From Bacteroidia bacterium (GTDB taxonomy: Bacteria; Bacteroidota; Bacteroidia; Bacteroidales; Paludibacteraceae): 63,139 nucleotides of DNA. A program made the translations under genes and the position numbers. The stretch spans positions 1 through 63,139 of the forward strand of contig SAAO01000028.1 in assembly GCA_009929375.1 (NCBI GenBank), read 5' to 3'. Below are positions 9,221 to 18,420 of this stretch, piece after piece; position 1 is the first letter of the stretch, and every line of letters begins with the position of its first letter. Below the pieces are notes generated by a model that saw only the letters and a program-made list of their open reading frames with translations, did not search any database and had not been told where the DNA came from.

Positions 9221-9366
9221 ATACTTTTCGTTGTAATAATGTTCACTCAAAACGACATTTTAGAGCTAAAAACGAAAATAATTTCCACCTTTCGGAAAAA
9301 ACAAAAAAAGTAAAGGCATAATTTAAAAAAGGAAGCATAAAATTTCGGTATCTGAATAAAAAACCC

Positions 9367-9374
9367 TATTTTTG
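9367..9374 (+). promoter_or_regulatory. Promoter -7 element for the TPR protein gene
   Basis: TATTTTTG followed by C, 51 bases upstream of the start codon. The spacing leaves a short leader. Confidence 0.55.
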
Positions 9375-9424
9375 CCCACTGATTTTGCAAATTTAACAGA
9401 CAATAATCTTATTACTTTCATCTT

Positions 9425-10102
9425 ATGTCGAAAAAGGAAGAAAAAAAACACGATGAATTAGAAAATGTAGCGCATGCACTCACTGCATCGGAAGCATTTA
9501 TCGAAAAATACCAGAAACAACTTTTAATGGCCGTAGCCGCTGTGGTATTGGCAGTATTGGCAGTTTTAGCTGTCAAAAACTTCTATCTCGAACCACTCGA
9601 AATCGAAGCTGAAAACGAAATGGCTAAGGCTCAGACATATTTTGCAACCGACTCATTCAACGTTGCTCTTAACGGAAACGGAAACGATGTAATGGGATTT
9701 AAAGAAATTGCATCTGAATACAGCCTCACTTCTTCAGGTAATCTGGCCACTGCTTATGCAGGTATTTCATACTTCAAACTTGGTCAGTACGACAATGCTA
9801 TCAAATTCCTTTCGCAATTCGATGGTGAAGACAGCTATTTCAGCACTTCAGTAGTCGGACTTATTGGCGATGCTTACGTAGAACTTGGTCAGACCGAAAA
9901 AGGAATCAGCTATTTTGAAAAAGCAGCTTCTGCCGACAACAAAGTATTAAGCCCAATTTATCTGAAAAAAGCAGGTATCGCTTACGAAGCTTTGAAAAAA
10001 CCGGAAAAAGCACTTGAGAGCTACACAAAGGTAAAAGACAACTACCCACGTAGTCAGGAAGCCGCCGATATCGAAAAATACATTGCAAGGGTACAAAAAT
10101 AA
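9425..10102 (+). CDS. Membrane-anchored tetratricopeptide repeat protein upstream of ribH
   Basis: A 225-residue protein with a charged N-terminus (KKEEKKHDE), one membrane span at about residues 33-53, and TPR-like helical pairs after it (ISYFKLGQYDNAIKFL, GDAYVELGQTEKGISYF, GIAYEALKKPEKALESY). The layout resembles YfgM/TPR_21 inner-membrane proteins that hold their TPR domain outside the cytoplasm and assist envelope proteins. The exact role is not known. The gene is followed by a terminator and then by ribH, a neighbour pair often seen in Bacteroidota. Confidence 0.8.
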   Translation: MSKKEEKKHDELENVAHALTASEAFIEKYQKQLLMAVAAVVLAVLAVLAVKNFYLEPLEIEAENEMAKAQTYFATDSFNVALNGNGNDVMGFKEIASEYSLTSSGNLATAYAGISYFKLGQYDNAIKFLSQFDGEDSYFSTSVVGLIGDAYVELGQTEKGISYFEKAASADNKVLSPIYLKKAGIAYEALKKPEKALESYTKVKDNYPRSQEAADIEKYIARVQK

Positions 10103-10130
10103 ATCCCGGAAACTGCATAAAAGAAAATCA

Positions 10131-10162
10131 AAAAGCTACTTCCGGTCGAAGTAGCTTTTTTT
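10131..10162 (+). terminator. Intrinsic terminator after the TPR gene
   Basis: AAAAGCTACTTC (10131-10142) pairs with GAAGTAGCTTTT (10148-10159) around a 5-base loop, with the T-run continuing to 10162. It separates the TPR gene from ribH by transcription, although ribH starts only 35 bases later. Confidence 0.85.
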
Positions 10163-10196
10163 ATTATACAAACAATCACATTAAAAATTTACTGTA

Positions 10197-10721
10197 ATGG
10201 CTACTCAATATCAAAATCTGTCGGAATACGATGCTGACAAACTACCAGATGCCCTCACGTTATCAAAACAACAATATGCCATTGCGGTGGCCGACTGGAA
10301 TCCTCAGATTACCCACGAACTGCTCAAAGGAGCTTTTGATACGCTCGTAGCTCATGGTGTAAAACCGGGCAATATTAATGTAGTTCACGTACCCGGCACA
10401 TTTGAGTTGACTTTTGCAGCCAAAGAATTCAGCGACGACTATCTTTGCGAAATCGACAACAGAAAAGTACAAAAATACTCAGCAATCATTACTCTTGGTT
10501 GCGTAATTCAGGGCGAAACCCCCCATTTCGACTACGTTTGTCAGGGTGTGACATACGGAATCTCAAAACTTAATGCACGACAGGACCGCTGCCCGGTTAT
10601 CTTTGGAGTGCTAACTACAAGCACTTTACAACAGGCACTCGACAGAGCAGGCGGAATTCATGGAAATAAAGGCGTGGAAGCCGCAATTACTGCCATAAAA
10701 ATGGCAAATATTATTTGGTAG
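10197..10721 (+). CDS. ribH: 6,7-dimethyl-8-ribityllumazine synthase RibH
   Basis: RibH condenses 5-amino-6-ribitylaminouracil with dihydroxybutanone phosphate in riboflavin synthesis and forms hollow capsids or pentamers. The 174 residues show the family motifs VADWNPQIT, VVHVPGTFELTFAA, TLGCVIQGETPHFDYVCQGVTYG with the catalytic His, and CPVIFGVLTTSTLQQALDRAG. The N-terminal 25 residues are a modest extension. The tRNA-Tyr promoter overlaps the last codons. Flavin supply fits the ETF, acyl-CoA dehydrogenase and nitroreductase genes nearby, although no operon links them. Confidence 0.96.
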   Translation: MATQYQNLSEYDADKLPDALTLSKQQYAIAVADWNPQITHELLKGAFDTLVAHGVKPGNINVVHVPGTFELTFAAKEFSDDYLCEIDNRKVQKYSAIITLGCVIQGETPHFDYVCQGVTYGISKLNARQDRCPVIFGVLTTSTLQQALDRAGGIHGNKGVEAAITAIKMANIIW

Positions 10722-10745
10722 TTTCGGGACAAAAAACTATCTTTG
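10714..10745 (+). promoter_or_regulatory. Full Bacteroidota-type promoter for tRNA-Tyr
   Basis: TTTG at 10714-10717, a 20-base spacer, then TATCTTTG at 10738-10745: a near-perfect TTTG-N20-TAnnTTTG promoter. Its -33 part lies inside the end of ribH. The tRNA begins 16 bases after it. Confidence 0.85.
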
Positions 10746-10760
10746 CACCGCAAAACAAGG

Positions 10761-10846
10761 GGGCAGTTACCAAAGTGGCCAACTGGGGCTGACTGTAACT
10801 CAGCTGTCTTTCGACTTCGGAGGTTCGAATCCTTCACTGCCCACCA
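10761..10846 (+). tRNA. tRNA-Tyr (anticodon GTA)
   Basis: Acceptor arm GGGCAGT (10761-10767) pairs with ACTGCCC (10836-10842), followed by discriminator A and an encoded CCA (10844-10846). The anticodon stem GCTGA/TCAGC encloses loop CTGTAAC with GTA at 10795-10797. A long variable arm marks it as a class II tRNA, as expected for bacterial Tyr. The T-loop GGTTCGAATCC is normal. The GUN anticodon makes it a possible queuosine substrate. Confidence 0.95.
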
Positions 10847-10851
10847 AACAA

Positions 10852-10946
10852 ATTTGCCAATGAATTAATATGTCAATGTGCCAATATTAATTCCGCCAAC
10901 TCTTCAATTGGCATATTGGCATATTTTTAAATTGGCACATTAAAAT
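10852..10946. repeat. TTGCCAAT/ATTGGCA word repeats between two tRNA genes
   Basis: The spacer between tRNA-Tyr and tRNA-Gly is built from TTGCCAATG, TGTGCCAATATTAAT, CAATTGGCATATTGGCATA and AATTGGCACATTAAAA, so the two halves are partly complementary and can fold back. The same words occupy the etfB-etfA gap at 22891-22966. Confidence 0.75.
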
Positions 10947-10947
10947 T

Positions 10948-11020
10948 GCGGAAGTAGCTCAGTTGATAGAGCATTAGCCTTCCAAGCTGAGGGTCGCGGG
11001 TTTGAGCCCCGTCTTCCGCT
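10948..11020 (+). tRNA. tRNA-Gly (anticodon TCC)
   Basis: GCGGAAG (10948-10954) pairs with CTTCCGC (11013-11019), and the discriminator is T. The anticodon loop CTTCCAA carries TCC at 10981-10983, and the T-arm is GCGGG-TTTGAGC-CCCGT. CCA is not encoded, unlike the neighbouring tRNA-Tyr. It probably shares the tRNA-Tyr transcript and ends at the hairpin just downstream. Confidence 0.95.
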
Positions 11021-11024
11021 CTCG

Positions 11025-11062
11025 AAAAAAGAGATATGATTCATTTCATATCTCTTTTTTTT
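11025..11062 (+). terminator. Intrinsic terminator after the tRNA pair
   Basis: AAAAAAGAGATATGA (11025-11039) pairs with TCATATCTCTTTTTT (11046-11060), with a 6-base loop and T continuing to 11062. It begins 4 bases after tRNA-Gly. Confidence 0.9.
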
Positions 11063-11093
11063 ATTTTATCATTTTCAAACCAGCGCAATCTGC

Positions 11094-11101
11094 TATCTTT
11101 G
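11094..11101 (+). promoter_or_regulatory. Promoter -7 element directly at the start codon of the helicase gene
   Basis: TATCTTTG ends 5 bases before the ATG at 11107, so transcription would start at or next to the first codon. This implies a leaderless or nearly leaderless mRNA. The -33 region has only TTTTC at 11072-11076. Confidence 0.6.
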
Positions 11102-11106
11102 CAAAC

Positions 11107-12519
11107 ATGTTACACGACTACATTGCCACAGCCATCCGAAACGAACTTCCCTTCGAACCAACCGACCAACAGGCCATTTTGCTTAAATTGCTGGGAGAGT
11201 TTATGATGTCGCCCGAACCGGAAAAAATCTTCCTGTTGAAAGGTTATGCCGGAACGGGAAAAACATCGGTCATCAGTGCATTGGTCAGAGCACTGAACGG
11301 TCTGAAACAAAAATCAGTACTCCTCGCTCCTACCGGTCGTGCAGCTAAAGTAATCTCGGGCTACTCCGGATTTCCGGCTTTTACCATCCATAAGAAAATA
11401 TATCGTCAGAAATCCATCTCGGAGTTTCGCTTTCAGCTTTCCGATAATCTGCATACCGACACGCTTTTCATCGTCGATGAAGCTTCCATGATTTCAAACA
11501 CAGGCACCGACAGTGAATTTGGCTCAGGCCGACTGCTCGACGACCTCATTGAGTTTGTGTACAGCGGCGATGGCTGCACTTTATTACTTCTGGGCGACAC
11601 TGCACAGCTTCCGCCAGTAATGCAACCTCACAGCCCGGCCCTCGAAAAAGACAAACTTGCTGGTTACGGACTCCGGGTTCACGAATTCACCCTTACACAT
11701 GTGGTTCGTCAGGCACTCGAAAGTGGCATTTTGCACAATGCCACCAGAATACGTGAACTGATCAGCTCTGAAAACAGCATCAATGGTTTTCCGGTTTTTG
11801 AAACCAAACTGTTTAACGACATCAAACACATTAGTGGGATGGATTTAATCGACGAAATTCAGCGATCGTACAATGGAGTGGGTATGGAAGATACGATTGT
11901 GGTTACACGATCGAACAAAAGAGCAAATCTGTACAATAACGGCATCCGCAACCGGGTGCTAATGAAAGAGGATGAAATCGGAAACGGAGACCTGCTGATG
12001 GTCACCAAAAACAATTATTTCTGGAACAAACCCTACAAAGAAATTGATTTTATTGCCAATGGCGATATTCTGGAAGTGGTGAGAGTTCGCAAACATCACA
12101 AAATTTACGGATTCCGGTTCCTCGATGCAACTCTCCGTTCGCTCGACTACGAATGGGAAATTGATGCCCGACTATGGCTCGACATACTACAAAGCGAAAG
12201 TCCGGCTCAGGCAAACGAAATGTTTCAGAAACTTTTTGAGGCAGTGGCCGAAGATTATCCTGAAATTACAACAAAAAAAGAACTTGTAAAAAAAATCTAC
12301 GAAAACGAATACTTCAATTCATTACAGGTAAAATTTGCTTATGCCGTAACCTGTCACAAAGCTCAGGGCGGACAATGGAAGAAGGTATTTATTGATCCCG
12401 GCATGATAAATCAGGAACAGATTAACACAGATTTTTATCGTTGGCTTTATACCGCACTTACCCGTTCGTCAGAAACTGTATTTCTGATAAATTTCCCCGA
12501 CGAAAGCAAAGAAAAATAA
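11107..12519 (+). CDS. RecD-like/UvrD-family DNA helicase (AAA_30)
   Basis: A 470-residue superfamily 1 ATPase. The Walker A motif GYAGTGKT is at residues 46-53, Walker B is LFIVDEASMIS, and the C-terminal UvrD_C_2 part is seen in TCHKAQGGQWKKVFID and YTALTRSSETVFLI. This is the RecD2-like core without the N-terminal RecBC-binding or SH3 parts, a form common in Bacteroidota and presumed to act in DNA repair or replication. The ATG at 11107 was chosen because the frame upstream runs into tRNA-Gly. A TATCTTTG element sits just before this ATG. Confidence 0.9.
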   Translation: MLHDYIATAIRNELPFEPTDQQAILLKLLGEFMMSPEPEKIFLLKGYAGTGKTSVISALVRALNGLKQKSVLLAPTGRAAKVISGYSGFPAFTIHKKIYRQKSISEFRFQLSDNLHTDTLFIVDEASMISNTGTDSEFGSGRLLDDLIEFVYSGDGCTLLLLGDTAQLPPVMQPHSPALEKDKLAGYGLRVHEFTLTHVVRQALESGILHNATRIRELISSENSINGFPVFETKLFNDIKHISGMDLIDEIQRSYNGVGMEDTIVVTRSNKRANLYNNGIRNRVLMKEDEIGNGDLLMVTKNNYFWNKPYKEIDFIANGDILEVVRVRKHHKIYGFRFLDATLRSLDYEWEIDARLWLDILQSESPAQANEMFQKLFEAVAEDYPEITTKKELVKKIYENEYFNSLQVKFAYAVTCHKAQGGQWKKVFIDPGMINQEQINTDFYRWLYTALTRSSETVFLINFPDESKEK

Positions 12520-12652
12520 ACTGCAAACAACAAAACTGCATAATTTCCGCATACATATCACACTTTTCTCACTTTTGTGCAGAAAATATTAAATTCTATT
12601 AGTTGTTTTGACATTCAGATCAGAACTTTTTCTGTTTTTTAATGTTTTACTT

Positions 12653-12660
12653 TATATTTG
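12653..12660 (+). promoter_or_regulatory. Possible -7 element for the lipoprotein/OmpA pair
   Basis: TATATTTG followed by CG, 128 bases before the lipoprotein start. The rest of the 269-base gap (12520-12788) shows no gene or clear hairpin. Confidence 0.45.
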
Positions 12661-12788
12661 CGTATAATTTCAACAATTATTAAACAAACACCTACCAGAC
12701 TTTTAAAATACGCAAATTCGCAAAAAGTATAATCCGCAGTGGATGTGCCTCATCTGTTTACACCCGACTGCACAAAAAAAAATGTGTT

Positions 12789-14459
12789 ATGAAAAGAAAA
12801 ACTGTATTTAAGTATCTCAGCGGTTTCACGTTGGCTGCCTTCCTTTTCGGAGCTTGCACCACAGAAGTCGACTGGGAGAATCTGGGCGACAATCTGAAAA
12901 TTGACCAATCGCTTGTTCTTCCATTGGGCGAAGCCACCTTAACACTGGAAGACATTCTGAATCAGTTAGATTCTGTAGACTTTATAAATTCCGAAGGGTC
13001 GGACATTTTTGTAGAATATAGTGATACACTGTCGTGGGATATCAGAGAATACAAAATGAATCTGAATACTGTGCCTATCGAAAAAACGCTGCAACCCTCA
13101 CCCAACACCATTACTCCCCTTCCTGGGAATTTCACCATTTCATATACATTTGATGAAACTATGGAACTTGGACTCAACACCAATCCGCTCGACCAGAGAG
13201 TTGATTATGTAAGGGTAAATTCAGCAAAACTTAAAGTCACTCTCAACAAATCAAATCTGGACATTAATCCGGAAAATGTAAAAGTAACCCTCACGTTTCC
13301 TGACCAGAAAATTGTTTTCGATAATCCTTCCATTACCAGCATTGTACATACTCCAACAACTTTTGGAACTGAACACACAATAAATTTATCGCCATTTACG
13401 ATGCGTACATACAATGCAAGTTCAAGCATTCCGCTTCGCATTGTTCTCGATATAACTACCGGAAATTCACCCATTGTTGCTTCTCCCGCATCGACTGTAA
13501 ATTTCAAACTTGATATTTCTGACTTTGACATGAAAGTGGCTTATGGATTTTTTAAACCAACTGTTTCAGACGAAGCACAAATTGAATCCGTTGATCTGGG
13601 TGACTTTGCAAAAGATTTGCCCGAAGGTTTGTTTAAATTCTCAGATCCTGAATTGAAACTTACAGTTACAAACAATGTAGGGATAAGATTGGGCGTAAAC
13701 TTAGATTATCTGAAAGCTTACCGAAAAGATGAAGTCAACTACGATACCGTGTATGCGCAATTCAGAAACAATCTGCATTCCACAAAAATCATCATCAAGG
13801 CGGCTCCTGAATATGGCGCATCGGCCACTACAGTTTATACCATCGACAAAGATTCCGGACAAATACATCGCCTGTTCGACAATAAGTTATTACCAAACAA
13901 ATTAGACTATAAATTTAGACTTACCAGCGAAGCAAGAGAAGATCCGGATTTTATCATTCCGAAACCTAAAATCGATGCAAAATTTGAGGTAAAAGTTCCA
14001 CTTCGCTTTAGTGCAGGCAGCTACGTAGAATTTCAGGATACTATCCCTGATCTGAATCTCGATTCAATTCTGAATCAGGATTATATTGACAATGCGATAT
14101 TGGTACTAAAAGTTACTAATGGGCTACCTGTGGGCGTTGAGCTCAAACTCAAAATGATAGATGAAAATGGTATAAAAGTGAACACAACCATCGACAGCAC
14201 ATTTACAATAAATGCTCCGGTGATAAATGCAAACGGATTTGTTGACAGAACAAAACTTGTTGGCCAGGAAATCAGAATAGAAATTCAGAAAAGCCAGTTA
14301 GCTCAGTTGCGTAGTACACGACAGATTATTTATAACATCCGTGTGGATCGTAAGGATAATGAACCTATCAGATTTGAAAAATCGAACAGTTTTGCTGTTA
14401 AAGCAGGTATTTTCGTAAAAGGAGATGCAACATTGGATTTTAATAACGATAACGAATAA
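12789..14459 (+). CDS. Large lipoprotein of unknown function, paired with a DUF5723/OmpA protein
   Basis: A 556-residue protein with a lipoprotein signal peptide ending in the lipobox LFGAC (Cys23). The rest is polar and rich in beta-type alternation, with repeated TVTNNVGI/KVTNGLPVG-like stretches, suggesting several beta-sandwich modules. I do not recognise a named family. The gene ends 12 bases before the DUF5723-OmpA gene, so the two form one unit; the lipoprotein may be anchored in the outer membrane beside its partner. There is no catalytic motif I can identify. The role is probably structural or adhesive, which is inference from context. Confidence 0.75.
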   Translation: MKRKTVFKYLSGFTLAAFLFGACTTEVDWENLGDNLKIDQSLVLPLGEATLTLEDILNQLDSVDFINSEGSDIFVEYSDTLSWDIREYKMNLNTVPIEKTLQPSPNTITPLPGNFTISYTFDETMELGLNTNPLDQRVDYVRVNSAKLKVTLNKSNLDINPENVKVTLTFPDQKIVFDNPSITSIVHTPTTFGTEHTINLSPFTMRTYNASSSIPLRIVLDITTGNSPIVASPASTVNFKLDISDFDMKVAYGFFKPTVSDEAQIESVDLGDFAKDLPEGLFKFSDPELKLTVTNNVGIRLGVNLDYLKAYRKDEVNYDTVYAQFRNNLHSTKIIIKAAPEYGASATTVYTIDKDSGQIHRLFDNKLLPNKLDYKFRLTSEAREDPDFIIPKPKIDAKFEVKVPLRFSAGSYVEFQDTIPDLNLDSILNQDYIDNAILVLKVTNGLPVGVELKLKMIDENGIKVNTTIDSTFTINAPVINANGFVDRTKLVGQEIRIEIQKSQLAQLRSTRQIIYNIRVDRKDNEPIRFEKSNSFAVKAGIFVKGDATLDFNNDNE

Positions 14460-14471
14460 AAGATCTGCAAC

Positions 14472-17063
14472 ATGAAGAAGCAAATTAAATATATACTGGC
14501 AATACTGGCCGTCTGCATAAGTTCACTAAACTTAAACGCGCAGCAGGTCAACACAATGTATTTTCTCGAAAATGCGCCTGTACGACATTATCTGAATCCT
14601 GCATTTCAGCCCCTGAGTGGTTTTTATTTTGGAATACCGGTATTGGGCTATACGCAATTGGGCTTTGGTAACAACAGCTTTACGATTCACTCGCTCACAA
14701 TGTCGAAAGACAATATATTTCAGTCGATTAAGCCAACCACGCTATTCCGAACCGACTTACAGATAAATCTGCTTGATTTTGGTTTCAGAACAAAAAAAGC
14801 ATATTGGTCATTCGCACTTACTGAAAAAATTGATGCTCAGTTAGGGCTTCCCAAAGACCTCTTTAAGCTGGCACTTTACGGAACTCCGGAAATAGACAAT
14901 AACCGGTACAATTTAGCCTCGCTAAACTTTGGTGTAAATGCATACACCGAAGCTGCTCTCGGTTATTCGCGAATCATCAACGACCAATGGTCAGTAGGTT
15001 TGAAACTGAAAGGACTTTTGGGAACTGCGAATCTTTCGGCTAAGTTTGACGATTTTGAACTGAATGCAGGTATCGAAGAATGGACACTTAAAGCCGAAGG
15101 CAATATTAACGCCTCCTCACCTGCCAAAATACAGGTAAGCGACGATTTCAGCACTTTCAATGTAGACCTTGATCCAACCGATCCAATGGCATTCCTGAAA
15201 CCATCGGGACTGGGATTTGGAGTTGATCTGGGAGCAAGTTTCAAACCCATTGAGCCGCTGACCATTTCGGCCGCAATTACCGATCTGGGAACTATCCGCT
15301 GGAGAAGTAATGTAAAAAATGTGGAAATGGAAGCCGACTATAGCTTTGATGGAGCCGGAAGCTTCACTGCCTCAGATTTTGAAAACGATGACTTTATGGA
15401 TGCAACAGTAGACACACTGCTTCAGCGTCTTAAAGAATCGGCTTCATACGAAATTACCGAAACTTCCTACAGCACTTCGCTAAGTCCGAAACTGAATATC
15501 GGAGCCGAATATGCATTTTTCGATAACCGTTTGAGTGTGGGATTGCTATCGCGAACAATGTTTCAAAAAAAGGCTGTTTACGAGGAACTGACGGGCTCTG
15601 TAAACCTGCGTCCGATCAACTGGTTCAATATGGCACTGTCTTATTCCGTTCTTAATGGTCGTTTTAGCAATATAGGAGCAGGAATAGGCGTTCGTATCGG
15701 TTTTATCAATGCATTTTTCAATGCAGACTACATACCTTTGAATATTACAAAATTGCCTCTTTCGACCTTGGGAGCTGATCCTATTGACCTTTCAGAAATC
15801 CCGGTTTTATCTGCACTCGGAACGATTTCGGAAATTCCGCTGCCATACAAAACCGATCGCCTCAATTTAAATTTCGGAGTCAATATAGTGTTTGGCAATA
15901 AGCAGGATAAAGATAAGGATGGCGTGCGTAACCACCGTGATAAATGTCCCGACACGCCGCGTGGCGTAATGGTTGATAAAAGAGGCTGCCCGGTTGACTC
16001 TGATGGTGATGGAGTTCCTGATTATCTCGATCTTTGCCCTGACACCCCTGAAGCTGCCTATGGTAAAGTAGATGCCAATGGATGCCCGACCGACGAAGAT
16101 CGCGATGGAGTTTTCGATTATCTTGACGAGTGTCCGAATACGGTTATTGAGGCCAGAGGTCATGTGGACGAAAAAGGCTGTCCGAAAGACACAGACAAAG
16201 ATGGTGTGTTCGATTATGTTGATCGTTGTGCGAATACGCCCGACAGTGTAAAAGTAGATGAGTTTGGTTGTCCGATCGACACTGATGGCGATGGTGTAGC
16301 CGACTATCTCGACCTTTGTCCTGATACTCCGGCCGAAGCCAAAGGTATGGTAGACAAAAACGGTTGTCCGCTCGATACCGATGACGATGGTGTTTATGAC
16401 TATATGGATCTTTGCAACAACACTCCTGTTGAAGCGCGTGGATTTGTGGACAAAAATGGCTGTCCGCTCGACTCCGACGACGATGGCGTGGCAGATTATC
16501 TCGACAAATGCCCTGACACACCATTAGAAGCACGTGGTATGGTTGACGAAAAAGGTTGTCCACGCGACACCGATGCTGATGGAATTGCCGACTACCTTGA
16601 CAATTGTCCTAAAATAGCTGGTGTGGCTTCGAATCACGGTTGTCCGGAAGTGAAAAAAGAAGTACGTAAACTCTTCCAGAAAGCACTTCAGGGAATTCAG
16701 TTCGAATCGGGTAAAGATGTAATTAAGAAAACTTCGAACACCATTCTGAATCAGATTGCCAAAGTATTGATTGACAATCCGACTTATCTGATAGAAGTTC
16801 AGGGTCACACCGACAATGTAGGTAAACCTGAAATGAATCAGACATTATCAGAAAACAGAGCTACTGCAGTTCGTAATTACCTGATATCGAAAGGTGTTGA
16901 CGAAAAACGAATTACATCGAAAGGTTATGGCGACACCAAACCTGTTGCTCCTAATACGACCACTGCAGGCAGAGCCAAAAACCGCCGTGTGGAATTTGTA
17001 GTCACATTTGAAGAAGTCACATTCGAAGAAGTGAAGACTACAGAAGTAAAGACTACAGAATAG
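14472..17063 (+). CDS. Outer-membrane protein: DUF5723 beta-barrel, eight TSP3 repeats, OmpA domain
   Basis: An 863-residue protein. A signal peptide ends in LNLNAQQ, so the mature chain probably starts with Gln. Residues ~25-470 form a DUF5723-type beta-barrel (PVRHYLNPAFQPLSG near the start). Residues ~478-730 hold eight thrombospondin type 3-like calcium-binding repeats of about 32 residues each (DGDGVPDYLDLCPDTP). Residues ~736-850 are an OmpA domain that binds peptidoglycan (QGHTDNVGKPEMNQTLSENR). The C-terminus has two short tandem repeats, VTFEE and VKTTE. It likely links the outer membrane to the cell wall, together with the upstream lipoprotein. Confidence 0.88.
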   Translation: MKKQIKYILAILAVCISSLNLNAQQVNTMYFLENAPVRHYLNPAFQPLSGFYFGIPVLGYTQLGFGNNSFTIHSLTMSKDNIFQSIKPTTLFRTDLQINLLDFGFRTKKAYWSFALTEKIDAQLGLPKDLFKLALYGTPEIDNNRYNLASLNFGVNAYTEAALGYSRIINDQWSVGLKLKGLLGTANLSAKFDDFELNAGIEEWTLKAEGNINASSPAKIQVSDDFSTFNVDLDPTDPMAFLKPSGLGFGVDLGASFKPIEPLTISAAITDLGTIRWRSNVKNVEMEADYSFDGAGSFTASDFENDDFMDATVDTLLQRLKESASYEITETSYSTSLSPKLNIGAEYAFFDNRLSVGLLSRTMFQKKAVYEELTGSVNLRPINWFNMALSYSVLNGRFSNIGAGIGVRIGFINAFFNADYIPLNITKLPLSTLGADPIDLSEIPVLSALGTISEIPLPYKTDRLNLNFGVNIVFGNKQDKDKDGVRNHRDKCPDTPRGVMVDKRGCPVDSDGDGVPDYLDLCPDTPEAAYGKVDANGCPTDEDRDGVFDYLDECPNTVIEARGHVDEKGCPKDTDKDGVFDYVDRCANTPDSVKVDEFGCPIDTDGDGVADYLDLCPDTPAEAKGMVDKNGCPLDTDDDGVYDYMDLCNNTPVEARGFVDKNGCPLDSDDDGVADYLDKCPDTPLEARGMVDEKGCPRDTDADGIADYLDNCPKIAGVASNHGCPEVKKEVRKLFQKALQGIQFESGKDVIKKTSNTILNQIAKVLIDNPTYLIEVQGHTDNVGKPEMNQTLSENRATAVRNYLISKGVDEKRITSKGYGDTKPVAPNTTTAGRAKNRRVEFVVTFEEVTFEEVKTTEVKTTE

Positions 17064-17081
17064 AACATCTGACAAAATCAT

Positions 17082-17124
17082 AAAAAAGAAAGAGCGTAAA
17101 TCTCAACGGATTTACGCTCTTTCT
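17082..17124. terminator. Bidirectional terminator between the OmpA gene and proA
   Basis: AGAAAGAGCGTAAATC (17087-17102) pairs with GATTTACGCTCTTTCT (17109-17124). An A-run on the left gives a T-run for the minus strand; the plus side ends in TTTCTATAT. The genes on both sides converge here. Confidence 0.88.
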
Positions 17125-17142
17125 ATATATTTTGCATATCTG

Positions 17143-18393
17143 CTATGATCTTATCTGGCCATCGCCTTTCACAAGCCATTTGTATGAGCAAAGTTCTTCA
17201 AGTGCCATTGGACCACGGGCATGCAGTTTTTGCGTACTGATACCAATTTCGGCACCAAGGCCAAACTGCGCACCATCGGTAAAAGCTGTAGAGACATTGC
17301 TGTACACACAGGCTGCATCTACAGCTTTTGAAAAATACTGAAGCGCTTCAGCATCTTCACTGACAATGCATTCACTGTGTTTCGAACTGTATTCCGAAAT
17401 ATGCTGAATAGCATCATGAATATTAGCCACAGTTTTTATCGACATTTTATAACTCAGAAATTCAGTCCCGTAACTTTCGGCAGTTGCTTTCTGAAGTAAA
17501 TGTGCAGGATATTTCCCATTCAGGAAAGTAAATGATTTTATATCAGCATAAATAATCACGTCTTTCTGAGCCAGTTTTTCGCATAAAGCAGGTAGATCGG
17601 ACAAACGTTTTTCATGAATCACCAGGCAATCGAGTGCATTACACACACTTACACGCCTCGTTTTGGCATTAAACACGATGTCACGCCCTTTATTTAAATC
17701 GCCGTCCACATCAAAATAAGTATGACAAATACCTGCACCGGTTTCAATCACCGGAATACGCGAATTATCTCGCACCGATTCAATCAGACTTTTTCCGCCA
17801 CGCGGGATAATTACATCCACATAACCCACAGCATTCATAAGTTCGACTGCAGCTTCGCGTCCGGCAGGCAATAAAGTCACAATATTTTCGTCGAGACCGG
17901 CATTGCTCAACACTTCACGAATCACCTTTACAATAGCTTCATTCGAGTTATATGCATCCGAACCACCCTTTAGCACACATGCATTTCCTGATTTAAGACA
18001 AAGCGAAAAAACATCGAAACTTACATTCGGACGGGCTTCATAAATCACTCCCACCACACCAAAAGGCACCGACACTTTTTCAATTGTCATTCCATTAGGT
18101 CGGGTGGTTTCCATCAGTTTACGTCCAAGTGGCGAAGGCAGTGAAGCCACATTGCGGATATCTGCAGCAATACCTGCAATACGCTCTTCAGTTAATAAAA
18201 GCCTGTCGTACATTGGATTTGTTTTGTCCATTGCAGCCAGATCCTTTGCATTAGCTGCAAGTATTTGAGTAGCGTTGGCCTCGGCTGCATCAGCAAGTGC
18301 TGACAAAACCCGATCGATTAGTTTTATTTCGATTAAGTTCAGCGAACGTGAAGCCTGCAGAGCTGCTTTTTTCCAGTATTGCGTTGATTCCAT
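17143..18393 (-). CDS. proA: Glutamate-5-semialdehyde dehydrogenase (gamma-glutamyl phosphate reductase) ProA
   Basis: ProA reduces gamma-glutamyl phosphate to glutamate semialdehyde, the second step of proline synthesis. The 416 residues match the family, with [44 protein letters not shown], and the catalytic Cys in [17 protein letters not shown]. The C-terminal [17 protein letters not shown] is diagnostic. proB lies on the same strand with a lipoprotein gene between, so proB-lipoprotein-proA is probably one unit. A bidirectional terminator follows. Confidence 0.97.
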   Translation of the reverse strand: MESTQYWKKAALQASRSLNLIEIKLIDRVLSALADAAEANATQILAANAKDLAAMDKTNPMYDRLLLTEERIAGIAADIRNVASLPSPLGRKLMETTRPNGMTIEKVSVPFGVVGVIYEARPNVSFDVFSLCLKSGNACVLKGGSDAYNSNEAIVKVIREVLSNAGLDENIVTLLPAGREAAVELMNAVGYVDVIIPRGGKSLIESVRDNSRIPVIETGAGICHTYFDVDGDLNKGRDIVFNAKTRRVSVCNALDCLVIHEKRLSDLPALCEKLAQKDVIIYADIKSFTFLNGKYPAHLLQKATAESYGTEFLSYKMSIKTVANIHDAIQHISEYSSKHSECIVSEDAEALQYFSKAVDAACVYSNVSTAFTDGAQFGLGAEIGISTQKLHARGPMALEELCSYKWLVKGDGQIRS

Positions 18394-18420
18394 ATTTTTA
18401 ATCAGTTATTTATAAAACAA

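Noticed and set aside
11002-11106. Longer N-terminus for the helicase gene
   Set aside because: The extension begins inside tRNA-Gly, runs through its terminator and the promoter element, and has no helicase similarity.
16144-16808. Long minus-strand frames opposite the TSP3 repeats and OmpA domain
   Set aside because: Repeats on the plus strand create periodic open frames on the other strand; they are His/Arg-rich and have no family features.
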